A DNA stretch of 64,000 nucleotides from Chrysogorgia sp. JL179-B06 (lineage: Eukaryota > Cnidaria > Anthozoa > Scleralcyonacea > Chrysogorgiidae). Location of the stretch: the NCBI GenBank assembly GCA_035772405.1, contig JAYKKM010000035.1:27501-91500 (forward strand), in the 5' to 3' direction. Under the pieces are notes generated by a model. That model searched no databases and was not told the DNA's origin. It saw only the letters and a list, made by a program, of their open reading frames with translations. Below are positions 33,450 through 44,854 of the stretch, piece after piece. The position numbers and the translations under genes are program-made. The stretch's first letter is position 1. Each line of letters begins with the position of its first letter.

Positions 33450-35435
33450 TTATAACTTAAAGTATGATGGAGTCTCACTAGTGGGATATATAGAGTAGTT
33501 TGTATTGCCACTATCATGGATAATTTGAGCTGTTGCTGGAATCGGAGATGAAGAAGCCAGAAAGCCAGAAACAGGCATATTGAATGGATTAGAACTAGGT
33601 AGCGGAACACTTGCAGGTTGTTGTGCCACCAGCAATCGCAACATGTTAAGCTCGTGTTCCCGTTCCTCTTTTCTCATTTATTTTTCCATTTCCAGTTGCT
33701 TCATCCTAAAATTATGCTCTTTGGAAATCTTTTGCTCTTCCAGTTTTTGGTACCTAACAAAGGAATCAAATTCATGATAAGTGCATGTGCAGTGGTAATG
33801 GACCTGGATCAACCATTAACCATTTGTGCTGGCATTGCCAAGCAAAGTCACTTCCTATTCAGAATAGAAAATATGGTTCAAATTCTGTCCATTGGCATTA
33901 TCTTTCAAAATCAGTATCAGCTGTTTGCTTCATTTTATCAAAGACAATATCAAGGCTCTTTTCAATGCTGCTTTTCCGTTTTTTCTTTCCTGGAAGTTTG
34001 TCTTTGGTGGAAGCAACATTTTCTTTTGGTTTGCCTGTCATACATGCATCATCAGGTTCATCTGCCTCTTCAACATTTTTAAGCTTACTTTCCTCTTTAT
34101 CAGGTTTATCTTTCAAATAAATAGCAAGTACATGTACGCTAATAACTTTTTTTACCAATCTTTTCCATTCAATACTAAAGTACACTTACCAAATTCAAGG
34201 TTTTAAAAAATTTTAACTTGTGATGCTAATGTATAACTACTTATACTACTTCTATTTTAGTTGTGTAAACTAGTTCACATGTATTCTTTGTTAAATTAAA
34301 ATAACTGCACCAATAATAGCAACACTGCAAACATTACAGTATGTAAAATTGACTATTTTATTTCTAGATAAAATAATTAATAAAGTAAAATTAATGCAAG
34401 TCACAAATTCTTAACAACAGGAAGTTTCTCACCAGAATCTGCTATTTCTTGAATGCTTCGATTTGTGTTGCAATTTGGGCAAGAAAACTCATCTTCATCA
34501 GAGAAGACCTGTATACTTCCCCCATTAGAGCCATGGACACCTTCTGATCTAACTTCCTGCTCATAATCACAAGTATCACATTTGCGAGTGAACGTTTCAC
34601 CACCTTAGTGTAGATAAAGACAAATAAACAGTAATGCATGTACAGTATATGCATTTTTTAAATTCAATAATTTGCAATGAAAATAGCGTTGTAAATTTCA
34701 AGACCATATTTTACAATGCAAAGAAAGTTTAGTTCACAGTTTGTGAATAAATCAATAAATGTAAGCATGCATATAGTCACAGAGTGTGGCACCACAGAAA
34801 TTCAGATAACAATTTTATATAAAGGAATTGATGCCAACTTATTAATAGTTAAAGTACTTATTACTGTACTGCTTAATAAAACATGTATTTCTTACCAATA
34901 ATAGAGCTGTCATCCTGTTCAGAACACCGGTCTTCATCGTCTTGAATTTCTGTCATTGTATCCACCAAACACGGAGGCGTAACATTGTGCTTCCTCATTA
35001 AAAACGCATCGATATCGTCAAAGAATTTCCATTTTTTGCCTGCGCCATTTCCTGATTTCCGAGTCTTGTCCTTCTCTTGCTTATACTTTTGTCTCAGCTT
35101 TTTCATTTTGCTTATAATTTCTTCAAGTGTAAATCCTTTAAATCCTTTACTTTCAAGCTGACGCTACATTAAAAATGTTTTAATCATAAATATTCATAAT
35201 CAAGACTATTGTTTTAATACAATTCGGAAATCGAAACCTGATATCGGGTTATGTTTATAATTAAGTAAATATCAAAACTTCCACTTACTAGTATTATTTG
35301 ATAAACTTTACTTGTTTGCCTGGACGTTTTGCATGTATCCAAGGAAATTTGGATTGCTTCCTCTGACCACAAAGCGATTAAAGTTCGAGTTGCTGCATCC
35401 GACCACACTTTTCCTCTGTTATCTTTCGGCGCCAT
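33450..35435 (-). pseudogene. Harbinger Myb/SANT-like partner protein gene, multi-exon
   Basis: Exon 1 (about 35291-35435) reads MAPKDNRGKVWSDAATRTLI, ALWSEEAIQISLDTC, a SANT-like helix set, and ends at a GTAAGT. Exon 2 (about 34910-35168) reads RQLESKGFKGFTLEEIISKM, KKLRQKYKQEKDKTRKSGN, WKFFDDIDAFL, the conserved second half. Exon 3 (about 34440-34610) holds C-x2-C pairs KCDTCDY and FSCPNCN. Exon 4 (about 33898-34130) is Lys/Glu-rich. A final part (33450-33780) is a coiled-coil-like KLEEQKISKEHNFRMKQLEM interrupted by one stop at EK*MRK. In Harbinger elements this protein binds the transposase and TIR DNA. Intron borders were set by GT/AG and frame, so they are approximate. Confidence 0.75.
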
Positions 35436-35652
35436 TTTGTTATTTGTCTCAAGGAATACGCATGCGTAATTACTGTTAGGGCCGCGTGCCTTATTTTAAG
35501 CGGGCCGAGACTACCTCCTCGAGGCGATCTCGGCCCGCCAAAAATTATGGGTACGCGGACCCATAATTTTGCGTTTACACTACGAAAATTAAGAGTGCCG
35601 TGCCAAAAAATCTGGTCCGCGTGCCATTATTTAAGAGTGCCGTGCCAAAAAT

Positions 35653-36715
35653 GAGATAATCTAATTGGCGCGGGTCGCGGGTAAATTGTCGCGGGTATAT
35701 GTCGCGGGTAATTGTCGCGGGTCGCGGGTAATTGTCGCGGGTCGCGGGTGATTAGCGCGCGTCGCGGGTAATTGTTCCGGCTTTATTTTCTCCTGGTGTT
35801 TTTCCTCCGATTCGTTTACCGGGGGTAGACCATGGTTATTACAAATAAGTCAAAATGTAAATGCAATATTCTTAAGGTGGTATGTGGTATGTATATAAGG
35901 AGGTGCGTATGTTTCAGTCGTTCACGCACAGGGAATGAACCGTGAAGTATCACGCGTAAATGCCTTTTAAACGCTGTGACAAGTATATTTCTTCGATTCA
36001 AAGTCTCTATAATTTATATAAGCCTGTCTGGAGCTCCGATTTGAGCTAGACACTCAAGATTTGATTTTAGCCTACCGACATTCATCGATTCGCATTTCGA
36101 ATAATATTTATCCATGGCTATGCTATTATCGAACCTTTATTTGAATAAATAAAGCGTTTTAAAAGCGCCTTATATAATTAAACACATTTGTAGTTGAGAC
36201 AACAAGCAACGTTATGCTTTATAACGTAACGCCAAATTCTGATTGTCGCTTTTGACCAAGGGTTAAACGCGCGCAGAAAATGCTTGCAAAGCTAGCCGTG
36301 TTATGGTGCGAGATAAAAACCTGCAGTCAATATATGTGATCACTGGCAAGTCTTTAATTTTAACCATACTCGACACAATATTGAATATGCCCTGAATATC
36401 TAACTCGCATTTAAAAAGTTTCTGTAGCTGGCGGGTATATGTATCAATATTATATATATCCGCGATATTTCACGGTTCATTCCCTGTGCGTGAACGACTG
36501 AAACATATTGCATTTACATTTTGACTTATTTGTAATAACCATGGTCTACCCCCGGTAAACGAATCGGAGGAAAAACACCAGGAGAAAATAAAGCCGGAAC
36601 AATTACCCGCGACCCGCGACAATTACTCGCGACCCGCGATAATTTCCCGCGACCCGCGACATATACCCGCGACCCGCAACAATTTACCCGCGACCCGCGC
36701 CAATTAGATTATCTC
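35653..36715. mobile_element. 1063-bp foldback element with 9-bp TSD (Mutator-like)
   Basis: Starts GAGATAATCTAATTGGCGCG and ends with its reverse complement. GCCAAAAAT flanks both sides (35644-35652, 36716-36724). The arms are about 255-310 bp, with CGCGGGTAATTGT subrepeats outside and GGGGGTAGACCATGGTTATT inside. The left arm has about 40 bp more (near 35870-35910). A 9-bp duplication with long TIRs suggests a Mutator-like (foldback MULE) element. No ORF. Confidence 0.85.
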
Positions 36716-36746
36716 GCCAAAAATGAGTGTAGTGTAAACGGGGCTA

Positions 36747-37197
36747 TAGTCTGTGAAATTTGAAAAACACAGATTATGAACCAGCGCCGTTAATCGTGTT
36801 CTACTAAGAGGAATTTAAATAGTAGACTATGATTGGTCGCCTCGAAAATTTAGTTGAATACGTGATATTCAATTGGTTAAGAACTGCTTCTGTTTTCAAT
36901 GTTTGTTGTTTACCATGAAGACAGTTTGTCAGCCGCGCCTCAACCTATTCTCCTTCGTACCTTCACCGACTGATACTCGCAATACTATAGTGCATGAGAT
37001 CCGCGGCCAGCAGCGGACTGATAAACGAGACTATTAAAGAGTTTGCTAATTCTTTCAAAGGTTGACTGTTTATAGTCGGCATGATTTTGGCTCGAGGATG
37101 ATCAAACAGTCGAAGAGATGCGGGAATCGAATTCTTAATCATACGATATTTACAGGTAGCCGTCGAGTGCCGATTCTGGTTATGCTGTTTCGTTTTA
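36747..37197. repeat. Dispersed repeat, second copy of 10836-11190
   Basis: Carries an extra segment (about 36910-37045, CAGCCGCGCCTCAACCTATT) relative to the first copy. Confidence 0.7.
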
Positions 37198-37225
37198 GCT
37201 TTTCAGTTTGTCCTATTTGTCTATT

Positions 37226-37980
37226 AGAACCATAGGCGGCGGAAGATAGGTTTTGTTGCGGAGGGGGGGGGGGGGGGGTATGCCCCCCGGAAAATCTTTA
37301 AATCTAAAGCCTCTGAAATGGCATTTCCTACGATTTGGGAGAAAATTGTACAGAATCGTATAAAAAACTTTTACCACCATTTTACTGCTATTACAGTCGT
37401 CATCAAGCACTTATATTTTACAATATTGCATTGTCTATTATCAAAATTATTGCCATTCTCTCTGTTTTCTGAGCTCACTCTGGCTCTCTTTACTAAAAAT
37501 CCGTCTAACTTCGACTGCATTTAGATTAAAATACTGCATTACATTGCGATTGCATATTTGAACAACCTTTAATTTATGATTGCAAATTTTGGCTCATTCA
37601 TAATACTTCTGGTCAGCAGTCATCAATAACTAATGGCCGAAGTACTTATGAATTATTGAACTATCACCCGACACGATTTTCCCTTACGATTATATGGAAT
37701 AATAAAACTGCCTTATATCGAAGATGCACAAATATTCAATGTATAATATGGTCTAATAACCCTCACCCCCGGGGCCAAAACTGGGGGGCTTAGCCCTCCC
37801 TTTTTTCCACCTTTATAAAGTTGGGGGGCTTTAGGGTAAAATAAATATATATACGGGTTGTCTGATATAAAATTACGAGATGGCGGTACGTATATATTTG
37901 ATAGGCAAACTATAAATTTTATTACCAACCTCCTTCGAGAGGACCTAATCCGCAGCACAGGGCGAGATCACTCGCTAGAA
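37226..37980. mobile_element. hAT-like GC-rich-ended repeat
   Basis: CATAGGCGGCGGAAGATAGG, then a poly-G run and TATGCCCCCCGG, then CTGAAATGGCATTTCCTACG resemble the ends of the hAT-like elements at 22.2-23.7 kb. A CACCCCCGGGGCC stretch at 37765 and CTTAGCCCTCCC at 37790 may be a second end. Boundaries and TSD not found. Confidence 0.4.
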
Positions 37981-38135
37981 CCAGACATCTAAATTTTAAT
38001 TACCCTACAATAACCCTGCAGGTTATCGGTGATACGTTCGGTGTCGACAAGTCCACAGTATCGAGAGTTGTGCGAGACCGAGACGTTTGCTTTGCACTTA
38101 CCAAAAAACAAGAGCAGTTTATTCAATGGCCGTCC

Positions 38136-38266
38136 AGTTGTACACTCCGTAAATGGTTTATTTATATCTTTCTAGACCAACTAATATAGTCGATATTGAC
38201 TATCTTTGCGCCTATTTACTCCTCGCTTCACTGCGCATGTCCCTAGGTTCGAACCGCTGTCCAACA
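38136..38266 (-). repeat. 3' LTR of the Gypsy element
   Basis: 131 bp. A few substitutions and a short deletion (6 bp near 38218) separate it from the 5' LTR, so the insertion is not very recent. Confidence 0.85.
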
Positions 38267-38280
38267 TCTCTCTTCCTTCA
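38267..38280 (-). other. Polypurine tract
   Basis: The minus strand reads GAAGGAAGAGAGA immediately before TGTTGG of the 3' LTR; it would prime plus-strand DNA synthesis. Confidence 0.7.
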
Positions 38281-38530
38281 AACAGAAACATTTTTTTAAC
38301 ATAATATAAAATATCGACGATAACTGGTATATTGTGTATTTTTCTGGTAATCGTCTTGTTCTGGATGGCCGTTCGTTGATGTGTTGCGGTGGCGTATCTT
38401 GGTCTGTTTGGTCGCGAAGGGAAATATCGATCTTCCATGTTGTTTTCGGGCGTTGGGTTCTGAGGTTCTCTGGCTTGTGTATAGGCGTTATTTCTTCTGG
38501 ATCATTTTCTGGCTTGTTTCAGCCAGATTG

Positions 38531-39620
38531 TTAGGAGGAGTTGGGGGAATAATGTAAGTTGGTTGCAGAATGGTTGGGTTTGGTCGTTGATTTAGGGTAG
38601 GTTGTGGATACGGTGGTCTGGATATGGCGGGATGTGGTCGTGATGTTGGTCTGATTTGGACTCTGTTCCTCCGTATGGTTCCGGTAGATGTCTTGATTGT
38701 GTACGATCTTGATGGTTCCTCCTTTATAATCTGGCCGTAGATCCATGGTTTTCCACGACGGTGTGGTGGAGGTTTGGCGTACGCGTACTGACCAGTCGGT
38801 ATAGCCTTGTGTTCTAGTCCTGCTGTTCTGTAATAGATGCAGTTCTTGCTCGTTGTGCGTTTGTTGTGTAGCTCTCATTGTGATATCATTCTGTTGATCA
38901 CCCTTGGAAGCAGAATGTTGTTAGAAGTCGGCGGTTTTGTGCGGGTGCGGCGACACAGTGCATTCATTGGGCTGGTGAATATAGGTATGGCCTTTTTGAG
39001 GTGTGTTCCTCATGTAGTTGAGTAGGGCGCATTGGAAATCATCAGACTTTTTCATCATGTTCTTGGCGACTTTCACTGCTGCATGCCTCTGCTCGACTAT
39101 TCCCTTGTGGGTGGTAAGGTGAGGATGTGGTGTGGGTGAATCCGTATTCTTGTGCGAATTCTGTACTGTATGACTTGCTTACAAATTGTGGACCGTTGTC
39201 AGTGTGACAGATGCGTGGAATGCCAAAGCGAGAGACTCTGTGTTTTGGTCTTGTTCACAATGGTCGTCGACAGCGTGTCTATAAGCTCGTCCAATTCGAT
39301 CCAGTCAGAGAAATGGCAGACCGAGTGACCAGATAGGGTCGTTGCTCGAGTGTGAATATATCTAGCTGGCTGATTATTTTCCACGGAAGCGAGGGTATCG
39401 GTAAGGATCTCATTGGCTCTTTGGTCGATGTTTTGCCATACAGTGCACAAACCCACAAGTTTCACACATGTTCTGGATGGCTTTTCTCATTCCATGTCAA
39501 ATTAAAACAAGACGCATGGTATTAAGCGGATATGTTGGCCCTTGTAGATTATGCCGTTCTGTGCCGTTAACTCGTCCTTGAAGTTCCAATATTTTTGCAG
39601 ATCTTTCATAACTTGTTGTC
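38531..39620 (-). pseudogene. Gypsy integrase and pol C-terminal region
   Basis: Around 39050-39205 the minus strand reads DNGPQFVSKSYSTEFAQEYG and FTHTTSSPYHPQGNSRAEA, the second Asp and the Glu-proximal part of the integrase core. 39199-39465 covers the preceding segment in another frame. 38531-38878 is an open Thr/Gln-rich tail (115 codons) typical of the pol C-terminus. Multiple stops and shifts. Confidence 0.8.
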
Positions 39621-39662
39621 TTTCGTTAGGAAAACCATTTATAATCATGGTATGTAACCGTG

Positions 39663-40196
39663 CTAGACTGGGGTCATCTTTTGTGGTGTCTCGAAGTCGT
39701 TTTTCGGTGTCCTTGGTAAGTCTCTCGTTGTGTTCTTCGTCTTGGTGTGATAATTCAATTCTGAATACCTCGAACCCAGTGACTTTGCAGCACCAACTTG
39801 GTCTGGGAGTGACGCGCGTGACTGAGTGTCGGCGAGATAAAGGTACTTCCCTTTCTTGTATGAGGTTTTGAAGCAGTATCGTTGTAGTCTCATCATCATC
39901 TTTTGCAATCTTGCGGGGGCTTTGTTAAGTGGCTTTCATAGTATTGTCTCTAGAGGTTGGTGATCTGTGTTTACCTCTATTCCTTGCTTTCCATACAACC
40001 ATTGATCGAACTTTTTGAAGGAGTGGCAGATGGCCAAACATTCTTGTTCAATCTGCGAGTATCGCTGATCTGTTTGGCTCATGCTGCAGGATGTGAATGC
40101 TACAGGTTGGAGTCTGCCCTGTTCATCGGGTTGTAGTAATGCTCCTCCCAGGCCTTTGTCGCTGGCGTCGGCTTGTATAATTACCGGTTTGTGCAA
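39663..40196 (-). pseudogene. Gypsy RNase H region
   Basis: 39936-40196 reads VIIQADASDKGLGGALLQPD, then RYSQIEQECLAICHSFKKFD and EVNTDHQPLETI, the RNase H signature. 39663-39908 continues in another frame (LQRYCFKTSYKKGKYLYLAD). Confidence 0.85.
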
Positions 40197-40314
40197 ATCG
40201 TATTAAGCTAGGGTCGGTACTTTGGCTATAAGGTCTTTTGCCTTGTTGAACGCGTCTTCTTGTGCTTGGGACCAGTTGAACGGTACACCATTTTGGGTGA
40301 GATTCCGGAGAGGT

Positions 40315-41147
40315 TTAATGGTTGAAGAGAGGTGTTCGCAGAACGGCGAGAGATAGTTTACCATTCGATCCTATGAATCTTAATACGGCTGCTTTGTTGT
40401 GAGGTATTGGCATCTGTGTGATTGCTGTTACCTTTCCTTGGTCAGCATTGATGCCTGTGGGTGTGATGATGTTTCCCATGAATTTTACTTCTCTTAGTTT
40501 GAATTGTAGCTTGTCAGGATTGAGCTTGATGTTCTTGCGGGTACATCGTTCCATAAGTGCTATTAGGCGCCCATCGTGATCTTCCTCATCCTGCTGTTGG
40601 TTATTACCCTCACCAAAAACAAGAATATCATCGGCGATGCAGATAATTCCTTCCAGTCCTTCTAGGGCAGTCAGCATAGTCGTTTTTGGAATTCCTCGGG
40701 ACCACTGGTTATACCGAATGGTAAGCGAAGCCATCTGTCCCTTCCATAAGATGTATGCATCGTAGTCATGAGCGATGCAGACTCCTCGTCAAGGGGTATA
40801 TGTAAGAATCCTTCTCGAACGTCGAGCATTGAGAAGCATTTTGCGTTGCATAGTTTGTGGAGTTGTTCATTGAGTGTAGGCATCTGGTGTATTCACCTGA
40901 GAATGTCCTTGTTCACAGTTTGGCTAGGGTCTATAATGCAGACCCTAAACTTCTTGGGAGTCTCTTTGATCAGTTCATTTGAACACCATGGGGTTGGTTC
41001 CTCTACTTTCTTAATGATGCCTGCATGTTCGTAGCGGTCTAGTGCTATTTTCTCCTTTTCTCTTTTTGCTACAGGTACCCTGTGGACTGGCATTTGGATT
41101 GGTGTTACATTTTCTTTGGCTTTAAAATGTACTGGGGTCCAAGGCAA
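40315..41147 (-). pseudogene. Gypsy reverse transcriptase
   Basis: The first frame (40893-41147) has VPVAKREKEKIALDRYEHAG, IIKKVEEPTPWCSNE. The second (40671-40883) has FSMLDVREGFLHIPLDEESA and LRLPFGITSGPEEFQ. The third (40315-40734) has ICIADDILVFGEG (the DD box) and KLREVKFMGNIITPTGI. Three frames mean at least two frameshifts. Confidence 0.88.
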
Positions 41148-41349
41148 CCTAGGTCCTTAAAACTGTCAGAATATTCTTGCAAGACGTGTTCTCTCTGCAG
41201 TTGACAAGGTGGTGGTAGTTTTCGGGTGGCGGGTATCTTAATAGGTTTGGAGGGTGATGGTGGGGGTTTTCACCCTGTAGGACTATTCTTATGGGTCTGT
41301 TCTTGGTGGTTGCAAGTCAACAGCTTGTGGTTGTAATTGGTGGTGGTTT

Positions 41350-41721
41350 CTATGGGAGGGTGGAACTTGTAGCTTGGTAGATCATCCGGCAGGTTTTTAC
41401 TGCTTTGCATAGGGAGAAAATTTCATCTGCTTTGATTGTTATCAGGCCCAGTCTTTCAGAGTCAGCACCTGATAGTAGGGCTGGTTTATTTTGTATGATT
41501 AGTCCTGGTAGGACTTGGAACACCAGGGTTTCAAAGCTGTTGTTCCGTTCACACAGAAGTTCTACTTGTCCAATATAGGGTGAAGTGATTTCAACGGTAT
41601 TGCCATGAGGGTAAAACAGATAGGCTGATCGTTTGATTCTGGCATCAGGTAGGAGCTTCCTAGGTCGGGTTTGACGAAAGGGTCTCTCTTGAGGTCTGTG
41701 TGTTGTATCTTCTAAGCACAC
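41350..41721 (-). pseudogene. Gypsy protease region
   Basis: An open frame between gag zinc knuckles and RT, ARIKRSAYLFYPHGN, VFQVLPGLIIQNKPALLSGA. The D-S/T-G active site was not found in this frame, so the assignment rests mainly on position. 41158-41349 has no readable frame. Confidence 0.5.
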
Positions 41722-42339
41722 TTTGGAAAAATGGTCATGCCTTCCACATTTTGCACATGATTAATTCCCATTAGCTGGGAAAGCTTTCCATGCATGTGGT
41801 CCCTTCTGGTCCCTACACCAATGGCATGTACCAGGGAATCGCTTTGGCCTCATGTCTTTGTTAATGGTCCAATTTACTTGTTCTTCTAGACCCCCTTGGT
41901 AGTTTCCCCAATGCGTTTGTTTGTTTGTTTTCTGAGCTGATTCTATTGCTTTGGCATCAGTTACTACATCTTGCATGGTTTGCGGTGTATTGTTTGGTTT
42001 TAGGTGGATTTTCAAAAGTTCTGTACGTATAACACCACTATGGAGGCCAAATACAAACTTGTTACGACATATTTCATCAGTTATAGCACCATAACCACGT
42101 AGATTTCCTGTCTGTCTTACCTTCACTTCCCAGTCCTGTACAGTTGCATGGGAATCTTGATTGCTATTCCAAAATTTAAATCTATCGACCATCAGCGAGC
42201 TTCCTATAGTTCCAGTGTAGTGAAAGCGTAATTTCTCCATCCATATCCATGGTTTCTTCTTGTCTATCTCAGTGATTTGTGGCTCGATGGTGTATCTTAT
42301 CACCTGTAGTGCTTCTTCATCAGCCATTGACGATCTCAT
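41690..42339 (-). pseudogene. Gypsy gag with zinc knuckles
   Basis: 41761-42339 is open for 192 codons: DKKKPWIWMEKLRFHYTGTI, then EICRNKFVFGLHSGVIRTEL, then CHWCRDQKGPHAWKAFPANG. A stop follows, then in the same frame CAKCGRHDHFSKVCL, the second zinc knuckle. Capsid-type gag plus nucleic-acid-binding knuckles. Confidence 0.8.
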
Positions 42340-42540
42340 CGCCGATATTTCCAGCAGTGGTTTCTTGTAGTGATCGGCTTTCTCCGTCTCTGGATCTTTC
42401 TTGAGATCTCTGTAACTTCAGTTCTTGAAGTTTTCGACACTATTACCGCCGAGTTTCAACTCGGGTCGCTTCAGGTTTGTTGCCATGTTGTTTGACCAAG
42501 GTAGGAGGTTTTCCTTTTAAAATCACACTTCTTGACACCA

Positions 42541-42677
42541 AGTTGTACACACCGTAAATGGTTTATTTATATATTTCTAGACCAACTAATATAATCGTCA
42601 TTGACTATCTTCGCGCCTATTTACATGCCCTCCTCGCTTCACTGCGCATGACCCTAGGTTCTTACCGCTGTCCAACA
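42541..42677 (-). repeat. 5' LTR of the Gypsy element
   Basis: 137 bp, pair of 38136-38266. Confidence 0.85.
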
Positions 42678-42818
42678 ACTTCGACAACGTCCGACTGCGG
42701 TTGTATCGATTGCACACATATCAGGATCCATGCTCCATATACACACCAGAACGGTTATGTAAACATAAAAAGGCTACCACCTATCAATGTTCAAACCATT
42801 TGTGATGACAAATCATAA

Positions 42819-44025
42819 AGGTAAGCACACTATCATAGGCTTTTCTGCCTATTATGAGTGGCCATGACAACCGACACTTGAAAAAGGGGCGTGAGAGGGG
42901 CGTAAGAAGTACTGTTTATTTTTTGACAATAGGAGTCTTGTTAAAACCTTGTTACATCTGATGAATAACCAACATATAGCTCCCGAGGTTTGAGGTAACT
43001 AACCTTCTTAGTTCTGTAAAATTTACCGCAGTAGTCATCAGTCATGTTGAATATTGACGGTCTAAAAAGCCAGGGAGGGTTTTGAATTCAGCATAAACTT
43101 ATTCATCGATAAATTATATAATATCGATTTTATGGATGCTATATAATTTAGCCATGAATAAATAATGTCACATCCAAGGGATGTTATGTATGTTATATAT
43201 ATATAATATCCCTGGGATGTTATAACTTTATAACATATAAATTATAATTTATTAGACTTGCTTTCATTCAACCTCGTACCCAGGGTCTTATTTCCGCTCC
43301 CCGGCGTGGGCGAGCGTGGTTGGTTTTCACTGCTGAATTAAAAACCCTCGGCTCACCGAATTTTTAAACAGTCCAATTTCTATAGGTAATTTAACATTAT
43401 TGATGACTGCGGTACACCAAATAGAATCAATGTAAAAATGAACTAAGAATATTTATTTACTCTGACAGCAATATTGTCTGCAATCCCTATTTATTTCTTT
43501 GAAGAACACCTAAGATTTAATATACGTATATTAAGAGATTATTTACCGAGAACGAGGTCTGTACTGGAAAATATATCAGACTGAGGTCTACAGTACGGAC
43601 GAGCCGCAAGCGAGGTTCGTACAAAAAAGACCGAAGTCTGGTATTTTCACGTACAGACCGAGTAAACCAGGTTAATAAATCGTTTATTATTTGGCTATTC
43701 AAGTTTTTCAATACTTATCTTGTATCAAAATTAGTGTGAAAACATTAGAAATTCACGCCAGCAAAATCAACATCCGGGACAGTGGTCCAGATACGGAAAA
43801 AGACAGACCGTGGTCCGGATACGCATTTTTACGGACCGTACGTTGACCAATCAAAACTAAATTAATTATTCAATTGTTTTGGTATGTATAAGAGGAGTTA
43901 ATATAAATTAGCTTAAAAAGTGAAAGTAAAAATATTTCTAGCTACAATGTTTTGATTTAATTTTTATAGAGAAACTGAATTTATTTCATTATATTCATGA
44001 ACAATGGTAGGAAATATTTTTCACC
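42819..44025. other. Intron-like stretch of the second HARBI1 gene, with small repeats
   Basis: 43130-43230 has a palindromic TCCAAGGGATGTTAT / ATCCCTGGGATGTTATAA pair. 43530-43690 has an inverted pair GAGGTCTGTACTGGAAAATA ... GTCTGGTATTTTCACGTACA with GAC(C)GA(G/A)GTC words. No other gene. Confidence 0.5.
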
Positions 44026-44130
44026 CAAAATAGGAAAGTTCATCAATCTTGTGCCCGCTGGTCAGGAAGCACCCATGACAGCCACATTTTTCGAGCATCA
44101 CAAGTGATTCATCAGTTACAACAGTATCAC

Positions 44131-44854
44131 CAGGGCCGGATTAACGTCGCGCGAGGCCCGTGGCAGATTTTCAGCGCGAGGCCCCGTACCCCCCCCCCCG
44201 TTATGAAAACCTAACTAAATGAATTCAAAGACACAAAATTGTTAAATAATCATTTTCAATTTTATCTGCAAATCATCGCAATTTCGCAGCCAATATAGTC
44301 CACCAGCATTTCTGAATAACGATTTCTAGTAACAATATTTTTTAATCATTTAATTCCTAAATTCGCGAGGCCCCTAAATGTGTGAGGCCCCTAAATGCGT
44401 GAGGCCCCTAAATGCGCGAGGCCCTAAATTTGCGAGGCCCCTAAATGCGCGAGGCCCCTAAATTCGCGAGGCCCCTAAATTCGCGAGGCCCCTAAATGCG
44501 CGAGGCCCCTAAATTCGCGAGGCCCCTAAATGCGCGAGGCCCCTAAATTCGCGAGGCCCCTAAATGCGCGAGGCCCCTAAATTCGCGAGGCCCCTAAATG
44601 CGCGAGGCCCCTAAATTCGCGAGGCCCCTAAATTCGCGAGGCCCCTAAATGCGCGAGGCCCTTAAATGCGCGAGGCCCCTAAATGTGCGAGACTGCGAGG
44701 CCCCTAAATTCGCGAGGCACCTAAAATGGGCGTGTCCCAATAGAAAATGGGCGTGTCCCAGTAAAAATGGGCGTGGCCCAGTAAAGCGCGAGGCCCCCAA
44801 AAGCGCGAGGCCCGTGGCATATGCCGCATCTGCCACGTGGTTAATCCGGCCCTG
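44131..44854. mobile_element. 724-bp non-autonomous hAT element with perfect 8-bp TSD
   Basis: Starts CAGGGCCGGATTAA and ends TTAATCCGGCCCTG, with AGTATCAC on both sides (44123-44130, 44855-44862). The interior is mostly a 17-bp minisatellite. It interrupts a HARBI1 reading frame. Confidence 0.95.
44360..44720. repeat. 17-bp minisatellite GCGAGGCCCCTAAATKC
   Basis: About 20 copies inside the hAT element, alternating TTC and TGC variants. The element's own terminal sequence (CGCGCGAGGCCCGTGGCAG) contains the same GCGAGGCCC word, so the array probably grew from it. Confidence 0.95.

Larger units (their letters stand above)
31851..36744. mobile_element. Two-gene Harbinger (PIF) DNA transposon
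   Basis: Left terminus GGCCCGTTTACACTACACTC then ATTTTTGGCACGGCACTCTT. Right terminus, reverse complement, GCCCCGTTTACACTACACTC. TAA precedes and TAT follows, close to the 3-bp TWA duplication of Harbinger. A transposase gene (plus) and a Myb/SANT-like gene (minus) converge inside, the usual two-protein set. The right TIR is interrupted by a 1063-bp foldback (35653-36715), so the original element was about 3.8 kb. Both genes are damaged. Confidence 0.88.
38136..42677 (-). mobile_element. Gypsy-type LTR retrotransposon, 4.5 kb, decayed
   Basis: LTRs at 38136-38266 and 42541-42677 share AGTTGTACAC.CCGTAAATGG and TCACTGCGCATG.CCCTAGGTTC. In the element's orientation they start TGTTGGAC. Order on the minus strand: gag, protease region, RT, RNase H, integrase, which is the Gypsy order. 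A purine-rich tract GAAGGAAGAGAGA directly precedes the 3' LTR. TGGTGTCAAGAAGTG follows the 5' LTR as a likely primer site. No clear target duplication. It is inserted in the HARBI1 gene at 37985-45243. Confidence 0.88.
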
